A stretch of DNA of 64,000 bases, from positions 18,228,934-18,292,933 of the forward strand of contig JAKGHH010000003.1 in NCBI GenBank assembly GCA_022828595.1. The letters run 5' to 3'. The notes under the pieces were generated by a model. That model worked only from the letters and a program-made list of their open reading frames with translations, had not been told where the DNA came from and did not search any database. Both the position numbers and the translations under genes were made by a program. Source of the DNA: Nelumbo lutea. Its lineage: Eukaryota > Streptophyta > Magnoliopsida > Proteales > Nelumbonaceae. Below are positions 1 through 12,828 of this stretch, piece after piece. Every line of letters begins with the position of its first letter. The first letter of the stretch is position 1.

Positions 1-300
1 TAGGCGACGTAACAATACACACAAGAGCATCGATTCGAATTCATAACCATCGAATTCGAGCAAGAAACGCAAAAATTCGGGTACTTCAACAGGAAATTAG
101 GGTTTCAACAGTGGGATTTAGAACACGGAGAAGCCCTAAACGGAAGAAGTGTAGACCAGAAAGAATTTGGTGAGACGCAAATGGCGGGGAAAGCGGGAGA
201 AGAAAAATTTTGGGATATTTCGGCGAGAGGATTTGCCGGGCGGTGGACTTTACAGCTTGGTAGAGAAGTCTACGTTTAAGTTACTAATATACCCTCAAAG
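1..300 (-). promoter_or_regulatory. possible 5' end of an off-window minus-strand gene
   Basis: This stretch is less AT-rich than the DNA to its right. It contains a telo-box (AAACCCTAA on the minus strand, positions 97-105), a motif common in leaders and promoters of plant housekeeping genes. No protein can be assigned; if a gene is here, most of it lies left of the window. It could equally be unremarkable non-coding sequence. Confidence 0.2.
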
Positions 301-3300
301 TTTATCATAATTACAGGAATTTGTGGAACTCCTTGCGGCCTGTTTAGTTTCCGATGGAAACTATCCTAGCTGGGCTGGGGCGATAAGTAATTGAATTTGA
401 GTTGAGGCTTAGAGCTGAGCGTAGTTCGGCTTCGGTCGTCAAAGGTTGCCTTTCCAAGAGAAGAAATGTCCCGAGTACTCCTGAGTTTTGAACTTTTTAT
501 TCGTGGCAGTTCGTTAATACTTGTACTGCAGTAGGGTATTAGGATTCCGAATCTTCTACGGTTCTCGGACAACACTAGGGCAATTGTGGATATGCCACGC
601 CATCCCAACATAACATGGAACAAAGTGTCCAGAGCTGATGCAGCAGCACATTATGATTATTGATCGGATCGGTTTAACGAGTATCACTGTAGATGATTCG
701 TACAATGGGTTAGTTAGGTCTTCCGCAACCTGATCGTTATTATGTGCATAGAATTATAGATATGTGTAAAGGCTGAGTTAGTTTGCAATGCATACGTGAT
801 CCTGATTAAGAAGCAAATTTGCTACATGACGCGGTTCTGTACTTTTGTATTTATTTTTTTGTAATTGTGATTTGCATTTTTATCTGATGTAAAATTTATA
901 CTTTTATTTGAATAATATATAATGTTGAGTTTAGGATGATTGTAAAACTACGAAGATGTTCATTGAAATACAAGGTTATTTACAAGTTGGCACTGTGCAG
1001 ATTTGTATTTCTACTCTTCCCAGCTCAGTCTTAGTGTCTCGTTTGTGTCCACTAACAATGCAATTTTTGCACTAATGCTCAGTTTGGAAATATTGCAAAT
1101 GTAAGGCTTAGAAAATTTGTATATATCTTTCAACAAAAATAATGAATACAAGGTTTTGTGGTGAATATATTTGTATTTGTACTTTTTTCCAAATTAATGA
1201 TCATTGAATAAATATATAAATATACAATGCAAATACAAGTTTTTGCATTAAACAATTTGCATTTGCGCTTTTTCCCACACTAAACCTAAAAAAACGATGC
1301 AAATTTTGTACTACTTCATCCTACCTCAATTCTTAGATAAAGTGGGGACACATCAATTTCCTTCCAAAGAAATTCATTGAGGAATCGGTAAGGAATGTGC
1401 TTTTTCAAGAAATATGCACCAAAGATCACCGGAACAAAAAAGCAAGGAATGGCAAGGGGTGGGGCCCGGGCACCCCCTCCCTATCCCCGCGCTATTAGCC
1501 CCAATTAAAAGCTGATCCAACGGTATTGTGTCATTGATCTCAAATATTTTATTCAAATAATAGATTCATTAATGATATATTAATGTTTATGAAACGAAGA
1601 GATTGTTCGATATCAATTTAGTTCTTTGTTTTTTTAACTTTCCCCTCGTTAGCCTATTTTTTTCTCACAATTGGTTATTTAGAGCACCATGCTATTCTCA
1701 AGTTAAAATTTAGAACATCACAACAAATCATCATTGAAATATTACCCCTTCTTCACCAAAGATATATGGGACGCCGAAATTATGGAGTATCACTAAAAGG
1801 TGTTTGTCATAGAACATCGCACCATTTTTCTCATAAAAATCGTATTAGGCATGTGGAGCTGTTTGTTTGAAACTGGTTTTGTTACATAGGCAGTTTTTAA
1901 GAAAATAACATTGGTTTTGGTGGTATTAATGTTGGTAGCAACATTTTCAATATTGAACTACATTATCCAACATCTAAGATGATGTTACATCATTGCACCA
2001 CCGGAAGCAATGCAGTTTTTTCTCACAAAACATTGAAATTGGCATTGCTCCATACTACACTTTCATGGTTTTCAATGCATGGTTCGGAGCAATGGGTTTT
2101 TTTCTATAAAAAAATTGTACAAAACAAGAGAGCAGTGTTTGAAGCACCACTTTCCCTGATATGGTGCTTACATGACGCCGCTTTCTCAAAAAACAACATC
2201 GATGCCAAACATCGCCCTAAAAGATGGTTGTAATGAAATGGCCATCACCACTAAAAGGCTCTTTTTATGTTGTGACAATGATGAAAGAAATGAGGAAAAG
2301 TGTAAAAAACACCCACTAGGATAATGTTTGGTATTATTTTCACTTTTACTTGTAACATTTTACACTTTAGGTCAGTCAATACAAATTATATGAAAGTATA
2401 TTTTTTTTCTATCACAAATGCTTTGAGTTATCAATACAATATTAGTACCATTGTTGTTTATTGAGAAAATGTCAAATTTAATGTTTCTACTATCAATACC
2501 AACACCAAGTCCGATGCCTATATTATTTTAGTGGGAGTGGTTATCTAATGTTATGTAAATAGATGATTTCTTAGTGATTTGTATTGGTCAACATAAAACA
2601 TTGCAAGTATAAGTGGCAATGGTACCAAACACAACCTAGGTCATTCAACGAGATCAACATTGGCTAGTAGAAAGTGACGACTAATGATGAAAGTAACGAT
2701 CATTCTACAGGTCTTTAAAAGCTCAAAGGAATGTCAAATACCATGGTTTTAAAACCGTCATTGACCCAGGTGGTCAAACATTTTGACTTGGGAATTGGTT
2801 ACATTTTCGGTTCCGTTTTTTACATGAGCCATTATTTTGGAGAAAAGCATTGAAATGGTCAAAGAACTGCTGATTTAGGTAGTTGACTAGTTGGAGCATT
2901 CCACTTGATTAGCAATTTGTGGGTTGAGGTAGAAAAAAAAAAAAAAAACTTGACATTCAATCATGCTTCTCATTTCTAACTTATAGCAAAATAACTATTG
3001 CGCAAGCTCATGAGAAGTATTCTTCTTCTTCATTTTCTTATTATTTTTTCCTCTTATATTTCCTTCATTTTCTTCCCCTAAAATGAACTTGGATTTAAAA
3101 TGAGTGATTATTGACTAAGCCCCATTTGGCACATCTTTTCGCACTAGCTGTCGGCTTTTTGAAACTTGGCAACCCACCTTTGGTATTTTCCCATTTGGTT
3201 GGGAAAAGCTAAAGCATCAAAAAGACACATGAAGCCCATCTCGAGCTATTTTTGAGAAGCCCCAAATTGAGATTTTTGCCCTTTTTACAACTCACATTTG

Positions 3301-5775
3301 TGCAGGAAGACACGGATATACACGCCTTAACCAAACATTCTTCAAGCTGTTAAGATATTGATGCAAAAGCTTACATTGTTTTTTGACTGTCATAATTTCC
3401 ATAAGATCTTTTAGAAAAGACTTGCCAAACCGCCCCTAATTCAGTTTGAAGAATCCATTGACTTCCTCTTCTTATTCTTCTCTTCTCTCGTATATATTGT
3501 TTTTGTTTCTTTTTCTTCTTTTTTATGAACAATAACTCAGATTTCAAGGAGTGAATATTAATAGTTATAGTTTGTGCGAGTCCATCAACTTACTCATATT
3601 AGATGGAAAGGTTTTAGGTGTTTCATTGTTCCTCTTCATTTGACAACAACTGAGAAAGGTAGTGAAATTTTCCTTTTTTCGTCTTTGGACAAAAATATAG
3701 AGAGAGAAAGTGAACAATCAAGGATAAAGGGGTTTCTTCTTCTAAGGTTTTGATTCCAAGAAAAAAATGAAACCCCCCAATCTTGATGGTCGTTTATCCT
3801 ATATTTCTGACATTGTCTCTCCATTTTTGAGTCTTGTTCACAAGAAAAAAAGAAAGAAAGATAATGGCCTTTTATCATTCACTCCTTGTGTCTGAGTTTT
3901 CATTCAAATAAATAAAATAATAAAAATGAAACCCCTCAATCTTGCCGATCATCTATCCTTTGTTTTTGAGTTTTTGTTCACATAAACAATACAGTTTTAC
4001 TATACTTTTTTTTTCTTGCCCTCTATATTATATTTTATTGTATCTTCCCGTTTTCTATATATTTCATGTATCTTAACAACAACAATAATAACCCGCTCAA
4101 CCTGAGTAGTTGAATTATTGACCCGGAAATTTGAGACCAATGTGGTTCCATTTTTAGGCCGATTTTTAAAACCTTGTTGAATATCAATGATCATTTTGAA
4201 GTTTTTTGGCTAGCGAAAAGCAATGGGTACAATTGAAACCAACAAAATTGACACTAGTTAGAAATGGACGGACATCACTGGAAGCGGTATCAGAGACAAC
4301 AAGGGTGAGAGTGACAAAGCTGGATTTGGAATCCTGAGGTATAAACTTTTTTGGACTGTTTTCCCCAAAAACGACTTCATTGGATTTTGAGGGTGATTAC
4401 GTTTATCTGTTGATGTGGCACTCAAACCACATCAGCAATTATGAATGGGGATTTAAATGTGTTGATGCCAAACACTCTCCTACTTTCATCAAATACAGTT
4501 CGGATCAGGTAGGCACGTTTAATGAGCACTTGAAAAAATTTTGGATACCTGTCCCTTAAAATACCCCCAACCTACCCTTGAAAAGGATTACAAAATACAA
4601 AATGTAAGGTTTTGCACTCTACATGTTTGTATTTGTATTCCTTTCAAACTGAGCATAAAGAGTATAAATACAAATATATACAGTACAAATACAAGGTTTT
4701 GCACTCCACATATTTGTATTTGTACTCTTTCCTAACTGAGTCTAAGGAGTACAATACAAATTCGTAGAATGCAAAACCTTATATTTTGTATTATTTTGTA
4801 TGGAAGGAGTAGAAATACAAAAAATGAAGAGTGCAAAAACTTGTATTTTGTATTATTTTGTATATAAGCTTAGTTTGGAAATGATACAAGATTTTGCACT
4901 CTACATATTTGCTTTTGTACTCTTTCAAAACTAAGCCTAAAAAGCAAATGATTGAGTGCAAAATTAAGCTTGATGACAAATGCTTTACCAACAATATATT
5001 TTAAAGTAAGCATTACTAAAGCATAACATATGAAATATAAATTTATTAACAATAAGGGTACACTTAGGATCGGAGACCTAAGAGATAATACAAGTATATA
5101 AGATAACATTTTTTTTTGTACATTTTGAGTTTTATGTGATAGGCAAATATTGCTTAGATAAAGGAAAATTCTATAAAATAGTTATAAGACTAATTATATT
5201 GCAAAGTACTGTTAAACAATTAATAAACAACATCTTTAGAAAAGAACATGCATATAGATGGCAATAAATTATTCAAACGCCAATTGTTTAACAATGGATA
5301 TGATATTAGATAAATTAGATTGGAGAAACAGTTTAATTTAAAAACAATTAATGAGTGAATATAAAACTAATGAACTTGATTACTTGATTAGCATTTGTCC
5401 ATCCACCTGACACAACTAAAAGGTGGGACCCATCAAGGAGACATAGTTGATTGATACGTCCAGCTATACTTAGATATTCTTGAAAAATATTTTCAGGTGA
5501 GATTCTATTATTTTGTTCTTATTTTTTCATGGAAAAAAAGGGTTATCACTATGTGTTGGCTCCGGCAATCCCCGGTATTGGGAGGGGTTGACGGTGGACT
5601 GAATGTAGAACCAATGTTTCGCCTTTGTTTTCACAAAGTGCGTGCTTTTTCTCCACCTTTTCAAGGCCATTATTGTACCAAGCAATGGATGAAGGCCATT
5701 ACTCACTAATTAATGCATCGATCATTCGTTTTAGGTTGTTTGTTAACGTGAATGATTATCTATATCTATATGGAA
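301..5775. other. gene-poor repeat-bearing intergenic DNA
   Basis: I see no gene. The short open frames are not conserved-looking and overlap repeats. Recognisable pieces are a copy of the TTTGGCATCG repeat family (about 1795-2216) and several copies of a repeat built on GCAAATACAAATA / TTGTATTTGTACTC (1140-1280, 4585-4945). A poly-A run sits at 2934-2947. Confidence 0.5.
1795..2216. mobile_element. MITE-like copy, TTTGGCATCG family
   Basis: It begins near GGTGTTTGTCATAG and ends with CGATGCCAAACATCG. The same layout is repeated at 17501-17905 and 47530-47940: TTTGGC-type ends, interior with TTTCTCATAAAA, GCAATG and TGATG(T/C) motifs. It is non-coding. The superfamily is not clear because no clean target duplication is visible. 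Confidence 0.45.
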
Positions 5776-6345
5776 TGTGCCAAGCTGTTATTTCCTTTCT
5801 TGTTTTGAAATCTATTTATCATTTTTTCTATTTCTTGAAATGTTCTAGTTTTAAACGTGAATAAACAAACTCAAGCTGTCAATTAGCTTTAATATTTTTA
5901 TGTTATCTCATTGACCCTCTATCTTCTTTCTCATTAAGAACTTAATTAACTATTCTTGCCATTAACTCTCTATTTCAATAACTCATTCTGCTAATTTTCG
6001 CTCCTTTCCATTATTTCATTAAATTGCTTAAAATTAAATTCCTTTTTTATTTTTTGAAAATGTGTCAAGCTGTCACTTTCTTCCTTGTTTTGAAATGTAT
6101 TTATCATTTTGTCCATTTCTTGAAATGATCTAGTTTCAAAAGTGAACAAATAAACTCAAGCAGCCAATTAGCCTTAATACTTTTATATTATCTCATTAAC
6201 ACTCTATATTCTTTCTCATTAAGAACTTTAATTATCTATTCTTGCCATTAACTCTCTATTTCAATAACTCATTCTGCTAATTTTCGCTCCTCTCCATTAT
6301 TCCACTAAATTGGCTAAAATTCATTTCCTTTTTTATCTTTTGAAG
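5776..6345. repeat. 285-bp tandem duplication (two units)
   Basis: Units 5776-6060 and 6061-6345 both begin TGTG(C/T)CAAGCTGT and run colinearly through TCTTGTTTTGAAAT, AACTCAAGC, CTCATTAAGAACTT, and CATTCTGCTAATTTTCGCTCC to TTTTTTAT(T/C)TTTTGAA. The units differ by scattered substitutions. No open frame is conserved between them, so this is read as non-coding local duplication. Confidence 0.8.
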
Positions 6346-6794
6346 GGCTACAAAATGGGGGTATCCCATCTCCCAATCTATAACCCCCCATCCCAAGTGA
6401 AGGCAAGATTTGATCCCAAGTATCCGCTACAACCAGCGGGAGACCAAAGACCTTACCAACCAACTGGTTGGTACCTTGCAAACCATAATTTTATATACAT
6501 CATATATATGTTTATATTAAATTATAATTATTAATAAAAACAAATACATTAAAATTGAGATATTCAATGATATATTATTAGGCTAAATAATCCACATCCA
6601 TTTAAAAGATAATTCATTTTTAATTTAAATAATCGAGTAATTCATGTTTCATAATATAAATTATTTACTTCACTCAATAAATAAAACCAATGTTTAAAAA
6701 ACAAACTTGGAGGAAGAATAGTTTTTGCCACTAGATCATGGGTTAATAGTTCACCTATCTAGGTTGGATGAGTCAAACCATGAACTATCATTCA

Positions 6795-7525
6795 TGATAA
6801 AGGGTGGTTTGGCCCGATCTAGTAATAGGGGGACATGTGGACACGACCTAACTAGTAAGATGACAGCTCAGTCCAACATGCCAAATCCGCAACAGATCGA
6901 GTTCGGATAGTCAAACCACATCGGGACAAGTTCATCTCGGTGTAAGTGGACGAGTTCACCTTGGTGTAAGTGGATGAGTTCACCTCGGTGTAAGGTCGCA
7001 TCAAGACCACCTCGGTCCCAAGGCACTTCGGCATTCACCCCAGGTCAGATCTAAAGAGCACTAGTTCGGGTAATACTAACAAACCACTACATGGCAACCC
7101 AAAATATCTCACCGTCAGATTCCGAGCCTCGCGAGATCACGCCTCGTAACGGTAAGCCTTATCTCCTCCCCGCTCGGTTCGGGCGGAATTGATAAACCCT
7201 ATCATCAGTTATCCCCCGTTAACGCGAAAACATATCTCATCGTGATGAGGATCCTGGAACCGCTACGCAAAACCCGCGAGGACTCCACTATATAAAGGCT
7301 TTACACTCGAAGGCCCATGGGATGCGTGATTTCTCTGCTCTTTAGCTCTCTACATTCTAAAGCTTTTCAGCTCGCAACCAAATATACTGACTTAAGCATC
7401 AGAGCGACCTCGCCGAGCAAACAACCCCAGGTTCTCTGATTCTTCTTTTGCAGAATCGACCTAGTTTGCTGTTTACTGGAAGCCAGATCACCTCCAGCAA
7501 GGAACAGTCAGATCGCGCAACATCA
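6795..7525 (+). mobile_element. solo LTR, probably Ty3/gypsy type
   Basis: It starts TGATAAAGGGTGG and ends GCGCAACATCA, with near-matching 5-bp flanks ATTCA (6790-6794) and ATCCA (7526-7530). It contains a TATA box (CTATATAAAGG, near 7289) and CTTAAGCATC further on, as expected for U3/R signals. The terminal motifs and the CTTAAGCATC block recur in reverse at 60949-61603 and near 13200. Inside are three 24-bp tandem units (about 6927-6996). No internal region or second LTR is present, so it is a solo LTR left by recombination. The superfamily is inferred from signal layout only. Confidence 0.7.
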
Positions 7526-7998
7526 ATCCATTTGTATATGTATAATATGATATAATATAAATTACATTATGTGTGTATGTATTATTTTAGGTTTAATTTA
7601 TATTTATATTTATATTTTTATTCATATATAAATAAAAGAGCCAACAATAAAAATTAAGGCCACAAAAATGAGTTTTTTTTGTATAGTGGGGATGCAAAGA
7701 TCATAAAAAAGTTGTCCAAAAATAAATAAAGACAAAGTTAAGTTTTCTTGAAATTTTCAGTACATTGTATATTGTAACAGGTTTGACCAATGGCTACGTC
7801 AAAAGGGTCAATGGTTCAATTGCATAGGTTAAACAGGTTTGACCAAACCAACTATTTTTAACAAATTAATAGGTTTTAGGATACCTGAATTAGAATTAGG
7901 CCGAGTAATGTTTTGAATGGTTTAACCATCCGAGTTAACAATGAGTTAAAAATATTCAATAAAACGTTGTTGATAAAAATAATAAAAGTTATTATTAC

Positions 7999-8041
<43 letters not shown>

Positions 8042-9053
8042 GTCATTATATTGATAAACAATATTTTTAATAAAATAAGAAAGATAAATTAGTTAATAAG
8101 ATGAACTAAAATCTAATATCCAATTAAAATTCATTTAATATTAATATAAAACTAATACAAAATTATTTAAAATTATTAGTTTTATAATTATTTTTTTACT
8201 AACCAACTTAAATTCCACTGGAAATAAAAGTTTAATATAATTAATTAAATTTAATAAGAATTAGTAAAAAACCATAGAAAACTATCAATCTTTAATATAG
8301 TTTAATTAATTTAACAATCCTATGAACCTCCTTGCTTTTTGACCTTAACAAAAACTTCCCATATTGTTTTGAGAAAAAGAGCAAATGACTTCATTCCATT
8401 AGCATTCGAAATAGAAAATGTTAATGTAATGCAATATTTTTTTTAATATACCAAATTTACTCTAAACCAACTTCATTCAAATGTAAATTTACTAGAATAC
8501 CTTGGAAAAAAGATATATTTCCTTTTAATTCACTTCAGCCTTTTTAGCTTATTTTGTCCAAAAAGAGTAGAGAGATTTAATATCTGAAAATTATCACGCA
8601 AAATAAATTAGTGGAATGTAAAGTTGAAACATTGTATGGTAACACCTTAACAATGATGATAATAGTATATTTGTTACTTCAATGAAAATGAGGTATTTGC
8701 ATTTTTTTTAAACTACATAAAGGTGAAAGGTCAAAACACAAACATGATTTATAGAATTATCATAACAGTAGTTTTTCTGGTAATCTTACCTTAAAATAAT
8801 TCAAAAATTTTTATATACCGATAAAAATTTACTATTAAATTGGCCGTTCTCACTAAAGCGTAACTTTTGAATAGCATACCCTTAATCAAGGAAAAATTAT
8901 GATATCATAAAGACAGGGTCCTGAAAGAGATTTGACCGACAAGTACCCTATCAATTCAATGAATACCATCTGATTATTCACCTCTTTTATGATATAGGTT
9001 AGTTGCGCCCATAATCTTTCCAAGTATAATCCAATTAAGAAACAAGTAATTTA
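7526..9053. other. AT-rich intergenic DNA with an (ATT)n microsatellite
   Basis: No gene is seen. A (TTA/ATT)n run occupies about 7988-8041. The region 7780-7950 has GGTTTGACCAA-type sequence also seen in other repeats of this window. Confidence 0.5.
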
Positions 9054-9316
9054 GGCCCCATTTGGTTCATGGGAATAGGGGTCTGAAATCAGAATAAGAA
9101 TGGGCTACCAATTCCAACTGTTTGGTTGGGTGGAATTAGAATCCCATTTCTATTCCTGTTAGAATGGCATTCCCCCATTTGAGATAATGACCATTCCCTG
9201 CCCCTCCCTTGAGAATGAAATCTCATTCCCCCTGATTTTAATTCCCATTTTCATTCATGTCTGAACCAACCAGACTATGGAAATGGCTGATTTTCAACTG
9301 TGAACCAAACGGTCCC
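9054..9316. mobile_element. MITE, GGGAATGG-rich family (PIF/Harbinger-like)
   Basis: Terminal inverted repeats are GGCCCCATTTGGTTCA at the left and GGGACCGTTTGGTTCA (read inward) at the right, with TTA / TTC flanks. The interior is rich in GGAATGG / CCATTCC. Sister copies lie at 28817-29629, 39259-39540, 54161-54446 and 57680-57921, so the ends can be compared. It is non-coding. Confidence 0.7.
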
Positions 9317-9908
9317 TTCAGTTTGACTGCTTTGACTAAGAGTTTTTTTACCGAAGTCAACGGTTTTTTTTTCAACTTATTGGTAAAAGTGGACTGGAGA
9401 GATGAATAAAGTAACCAGAGAAGAAAACAAATTGACGAGAGATAAATGAATAAAGTAGCCAAAGTCTCACCTAATAGTGAAAAACTAATAAAACACACAG
9501 ACACAGTGAAAGACTATCATGAAGCAAAGCGAAGACAAACAGAAAGCAACGGAACAAACGACTAAGTAACTAACGAATGGTCCAATCTCTAAACAAAAAA
9601 AAAATAATAATAATAATAATAAATAAATGAAAGGTTTCGATAGGACGGTAGATTAACCGGAAAAACGTCATTTGATCCACCCAAAAACCATTACCCGACC
9701 ATCAACCCCTGGTGAAATCAGAAAAATTGTCGTCTCCACTTCCACCAGCCAGACCCAGATAGATGTAAAATTTATTGTAAAACGAAGCAAACTGCATGTT
9801 ATTTCTTATTTGTAATTTATTGAAATAATAAGTGGAAAAACCCAGATCGTTCCGTTACACTGGTCATTCACAATATAACTCATAAAAAGCGTGAAAAAGA
9901 AACAACTC

Positions 9909-10764
9909 TCAAATTCTCCAAAACTGTTTCCCTTCAAAGGTCTGGCCGAACTTCCAGTACGCCGGTGCAACATCATCGGATTGCACCATCCTCCCGTCAC
10001 TGGTAGTCACCTGAAACGACAAGCTCTGTCCAACCAACTGAGTCTGAGTGTGCCAATTCTGGCCCCAGTTATGCGTCATCTGTATCCAACCAGTATTGGA
10101 TCCCTTAACCTTCACATCACGAACGTCGCCTGCGCCTGCGACGTTGTAGATGAGCACCAGAATGAAATAAGGGTTTCCATTGATCTCAAACTTCATGCCT
10201 CCGGTTTTAACGCACGGAATGCGTCGGTATTGGACAGGGACGATGCCAGCTCTGTACTTCGCAATCTTCAGGAACATGGGCATTGATAGATCAAAGTGCT
10301 TCAGAGGCGGATTGCACCAGTTGTCATTGGGTTTGCTGTAGTTAGGCGGGCAGAAGTTGGTTGCTGTTACGTGAATTGTACCGGGAAAGCACCAATTTGG
10401 GTCGTCGTAGCACTGGATTTCAAAGCAAGCACCACAGCTGAGGCCATTGTCGAAGAGAGCTGTGCTCAACGCCGTGGTCTCAAGGCCATAGCCCTGACTG
10501 AAGAGGTTGCCGTAGCCGCAGGCTCCCTCTGTAAAACATCAAGCCATATATGTCAATAGAAGAACAGCTAGCATTGAATTAACGAAGAACAAACGTAGTT
10601 TCATATCCAGGAATAGTAATTAATAACTTACGCATGGTTCCCCCGCCGTGGATATCACCGTAAAATGTCGCATGGGCGTAGTCCCAGCTATAACCTCCGG
10701 TGACACCCACCATTACAGAGGACATCAGAACGGTCGCCACTAAAACATATCTTGACCTCGCCAT
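9909..10764 (-). CDS. alpha-expansin (copy A, two exons)
   Basis: Exons 10632..10764 and 9909..10528 join across a 103-bp GT-AG intron to give 250 codons. Expansins are secreted wall proteins that loosen cellulose-xyloglucan contacts at acid pH without hydrolysis. Residues 1 to about 23 form a signal peptide. The catalytic-fold half (double-psi barrel, GH45-like) runs from about 27 to 150. It shows [13 protein letters not shown] (46-52), TATNFCPP (99-106) and the HFD motif at 122-124, with the usual cysteines. The C-terminal CBM63-like half carries GWIQM and NWGQNW. Length is normal for an EXPA. The usual DASGTM stretch is replaced by a shorter IHGGGTM, a variant I associate with a divergent EXPA subgroup. 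It pairs with the expansin at 14676..15625. Confidence 0.93.
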
Positions 10765-10815
10765 TTTTCAGTCTGTGCCTTTGCTCGCAATGCAAATTTA
10801 CGTTCAGACAACTAG

Positions 10816-10823
10816 TATATATA
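10816..10823 (-). promoter_or_regulatory. TATA box of expansin A
   Basis: TATATATA on the minus strand, 52 bp upstream of the start codon at 10764. This would put the transcript start near 10790 with a short leader. Confidence 0.6.
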
Positions 10824-11705
10824 GATAGAACGTTTTGAAAACGTAGAGCTTCCAAAACTATGGAAAGTCTGTCAAAGGAATGTAAAATTAATTAAGGTTT
10901 CCCAATTTATAGTTTCCATTCATGAATCACAACTCACAAAACCATCTATGGACTTGAACTTGGTAAATTTCAAAAAAAAAAAAAAAAGTAAGAAAATCAT
11001 TCGGGAACCTCCTCATACTGGATCTGGACGAAAAATGGGAGAAAATTAAATGGGTGTGAACTTTGAAATTTGAATTATAATTAGAAATTTGTCAGTTGTC
11101 ACATTTAATGAGGACTAACATTTTGGTTGATGAATGCGAAAAATCAGATTAAGAACCATCCATTTGATGGATTTCCTAAATTTTTTCTACAGGCATATTA
11201 TACGTGGGCATCAATCTGCACAATCCAATGCTCGATCGTCTCTTTGAATGACTAAAATTGACAAAACAAGCAAAAGTTCCTAGTTTCGGCTGAATCATTT
11301 CTATCCATTTGATCGATGACGGATGGAATGATGGAAAAAAATGAAAACAGTCTCCCAAAACAGAGACAAAACATGCATCTGGGCTGCCAATTCCAGAAGC
11401 GACTTCTAATGGACCATTGATAATGGCTAAAGTTTATTCTGAACTGGTGCGACTTGTTGTTACGAGTAAACTTTATCTTTACTCTGTTCTGTTGTGGCTT
11501 GTATACAGAACTTCATTTATCACTTGATGAAATGAACCATCATGGTTACTTGGTTTGTTGGCTCGCTTGGTTCAAATTCTGGTTAACAATTCCAAATTCG
11601 CCACTTTTAAGTGAACTTGGTTTGTCAGGAATAAGTTTTAGGTCGACCTAGGTTCATATTATTCAATTTCCATAGGTTGATTTAGGATCAAATCTTTCTG
11701 CTAGA

Positions 11706-12134
11706 GATGTCAATGGGTCGGGTTAAATGGTAAACTTGGCTTGACCCGATCGACCCTATAAGGTTGGGTTAGGGTTTTGATTCTTTGTCTCAATTTGGGT
11801 CGGTTTAGGTTTTGACTGCCTTATCCCCACCAGGTCATGATATCCTTCATATATACAAAGTATTTTTGTAACTTTTTATAGATTCTAGCGATACCTTAGA
11901 ATCTATAAAAAAAAACTTAAATTAATAGATTTTAGATCTTCAAAATCTGTAAAAGAAATACAATTGAAATGCTATAGGTCAGGTCGGGTTGGTATCGGGT
12001 TAGACCCTATAGAGTCAGGTTGGGTTCAGAATTATATATTTTTAAGGCGGAGTGGATCGACCTTGGGTTGAGGTGCTGTAGGGGCAGGTTAGGGTTAAGG
12101 CAAACTCATGCGGAGCCTAGCTTGTTGACATCCT
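11706..12134. mobile_element. hAT-like MITE with GGGTCGGGTT-rich interior
   Basis: The left end AGATGTCAATGGGTCGGG and the right end GCTTGTTGACATCCT are inverted partners at (A)GATGTCAA. The interior is rich in CGGGTT/AACCCGA. Target duplication is uncertain. No coding potential. Confidence 0.4.
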
Positions 12135-12165
12135 TGCTGCCACCAATGTTAGGGGGTTATGGTAG

Positions 12166-12585
12166 GGGTGTAAACTAATTGAATTCGAATTGAATAAGAC
12201 AATATCCAAATTTGATTATAAAACTCAATGTTCAAATTCAATTAAATATTTGAATATTCAATTTAATTTGGATTTGATAAATTAATTATTTTAGGTAATT
12301 AATATACATATATATTATTTATATAACTATATAAATTATTTATATAATTTATATATATTATATAAATGACCTAAGATGTTTAAATATTTTATATATTACA
12401 TATATGATTTATATAGCTGGTTGAAGTTGAACATTTCAAGTTGAATCAGGACATATCTGAATTTGATTTGATTAGTTAATCGATATAAATAAAATATTTG
12501 AATTTGGACGACTATGGTATTCAAATTATTCAAACTCACAACTTTCAAATTTTGAATCTGATTTCTGAATACCATTGACACTCCT
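12166..12585. mobile_element. hAT-like MITE, TAGGGGTGT ends
   Basis: The left end TAGGGGTGTAAAC and the right end TTGACACTCCTA (inward TAGGAGTGTCAA) are inverted partners. The AT-rich interior has repeated GAATTCGAATT / ATTTGAAT motifs. The same left end opens a truncated element at the right edge of the window (63918-64000). Confidence 0.45.
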
Positions 12586-12828
12586 AATCATGGGTTTGGG
12601 GGACTGGTACAGCGGTACTTTACCCCCCATCGTGTGGTCCCGTGAAGTAGAAAATTTTCTTAGGTTCGATTTGGTTTGTTTCTCTCTCATACACTTTCAG
12701 ATGATATGATTGCCTTTAATTTCAATTGTAATTCTAATGTTAATTAAGTTTATATTTCTAAATATCCATACTTGCAACTTTCTTTAGTTTGATTGTTAAA
12801 ATACTAAAAATTATATGTCAATATCTGA

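Noticed and set aside
366..623. 85-codon minus-strand frame near the left edge
   Set aside because: No recognisable domain or gene structure. Too short to separate from chance.
7876..8061. Ile-rich minus-strand frame
   Set aside because: It is a translation of an (ATT)n microsatellite.
9891..10559. Plus-strand open frames across the expansin A exons (also 14790..15263 across expansin B)
   Set aside because: They are antisense shadows of the well-supported expansin coding exons and have no domain of their own.
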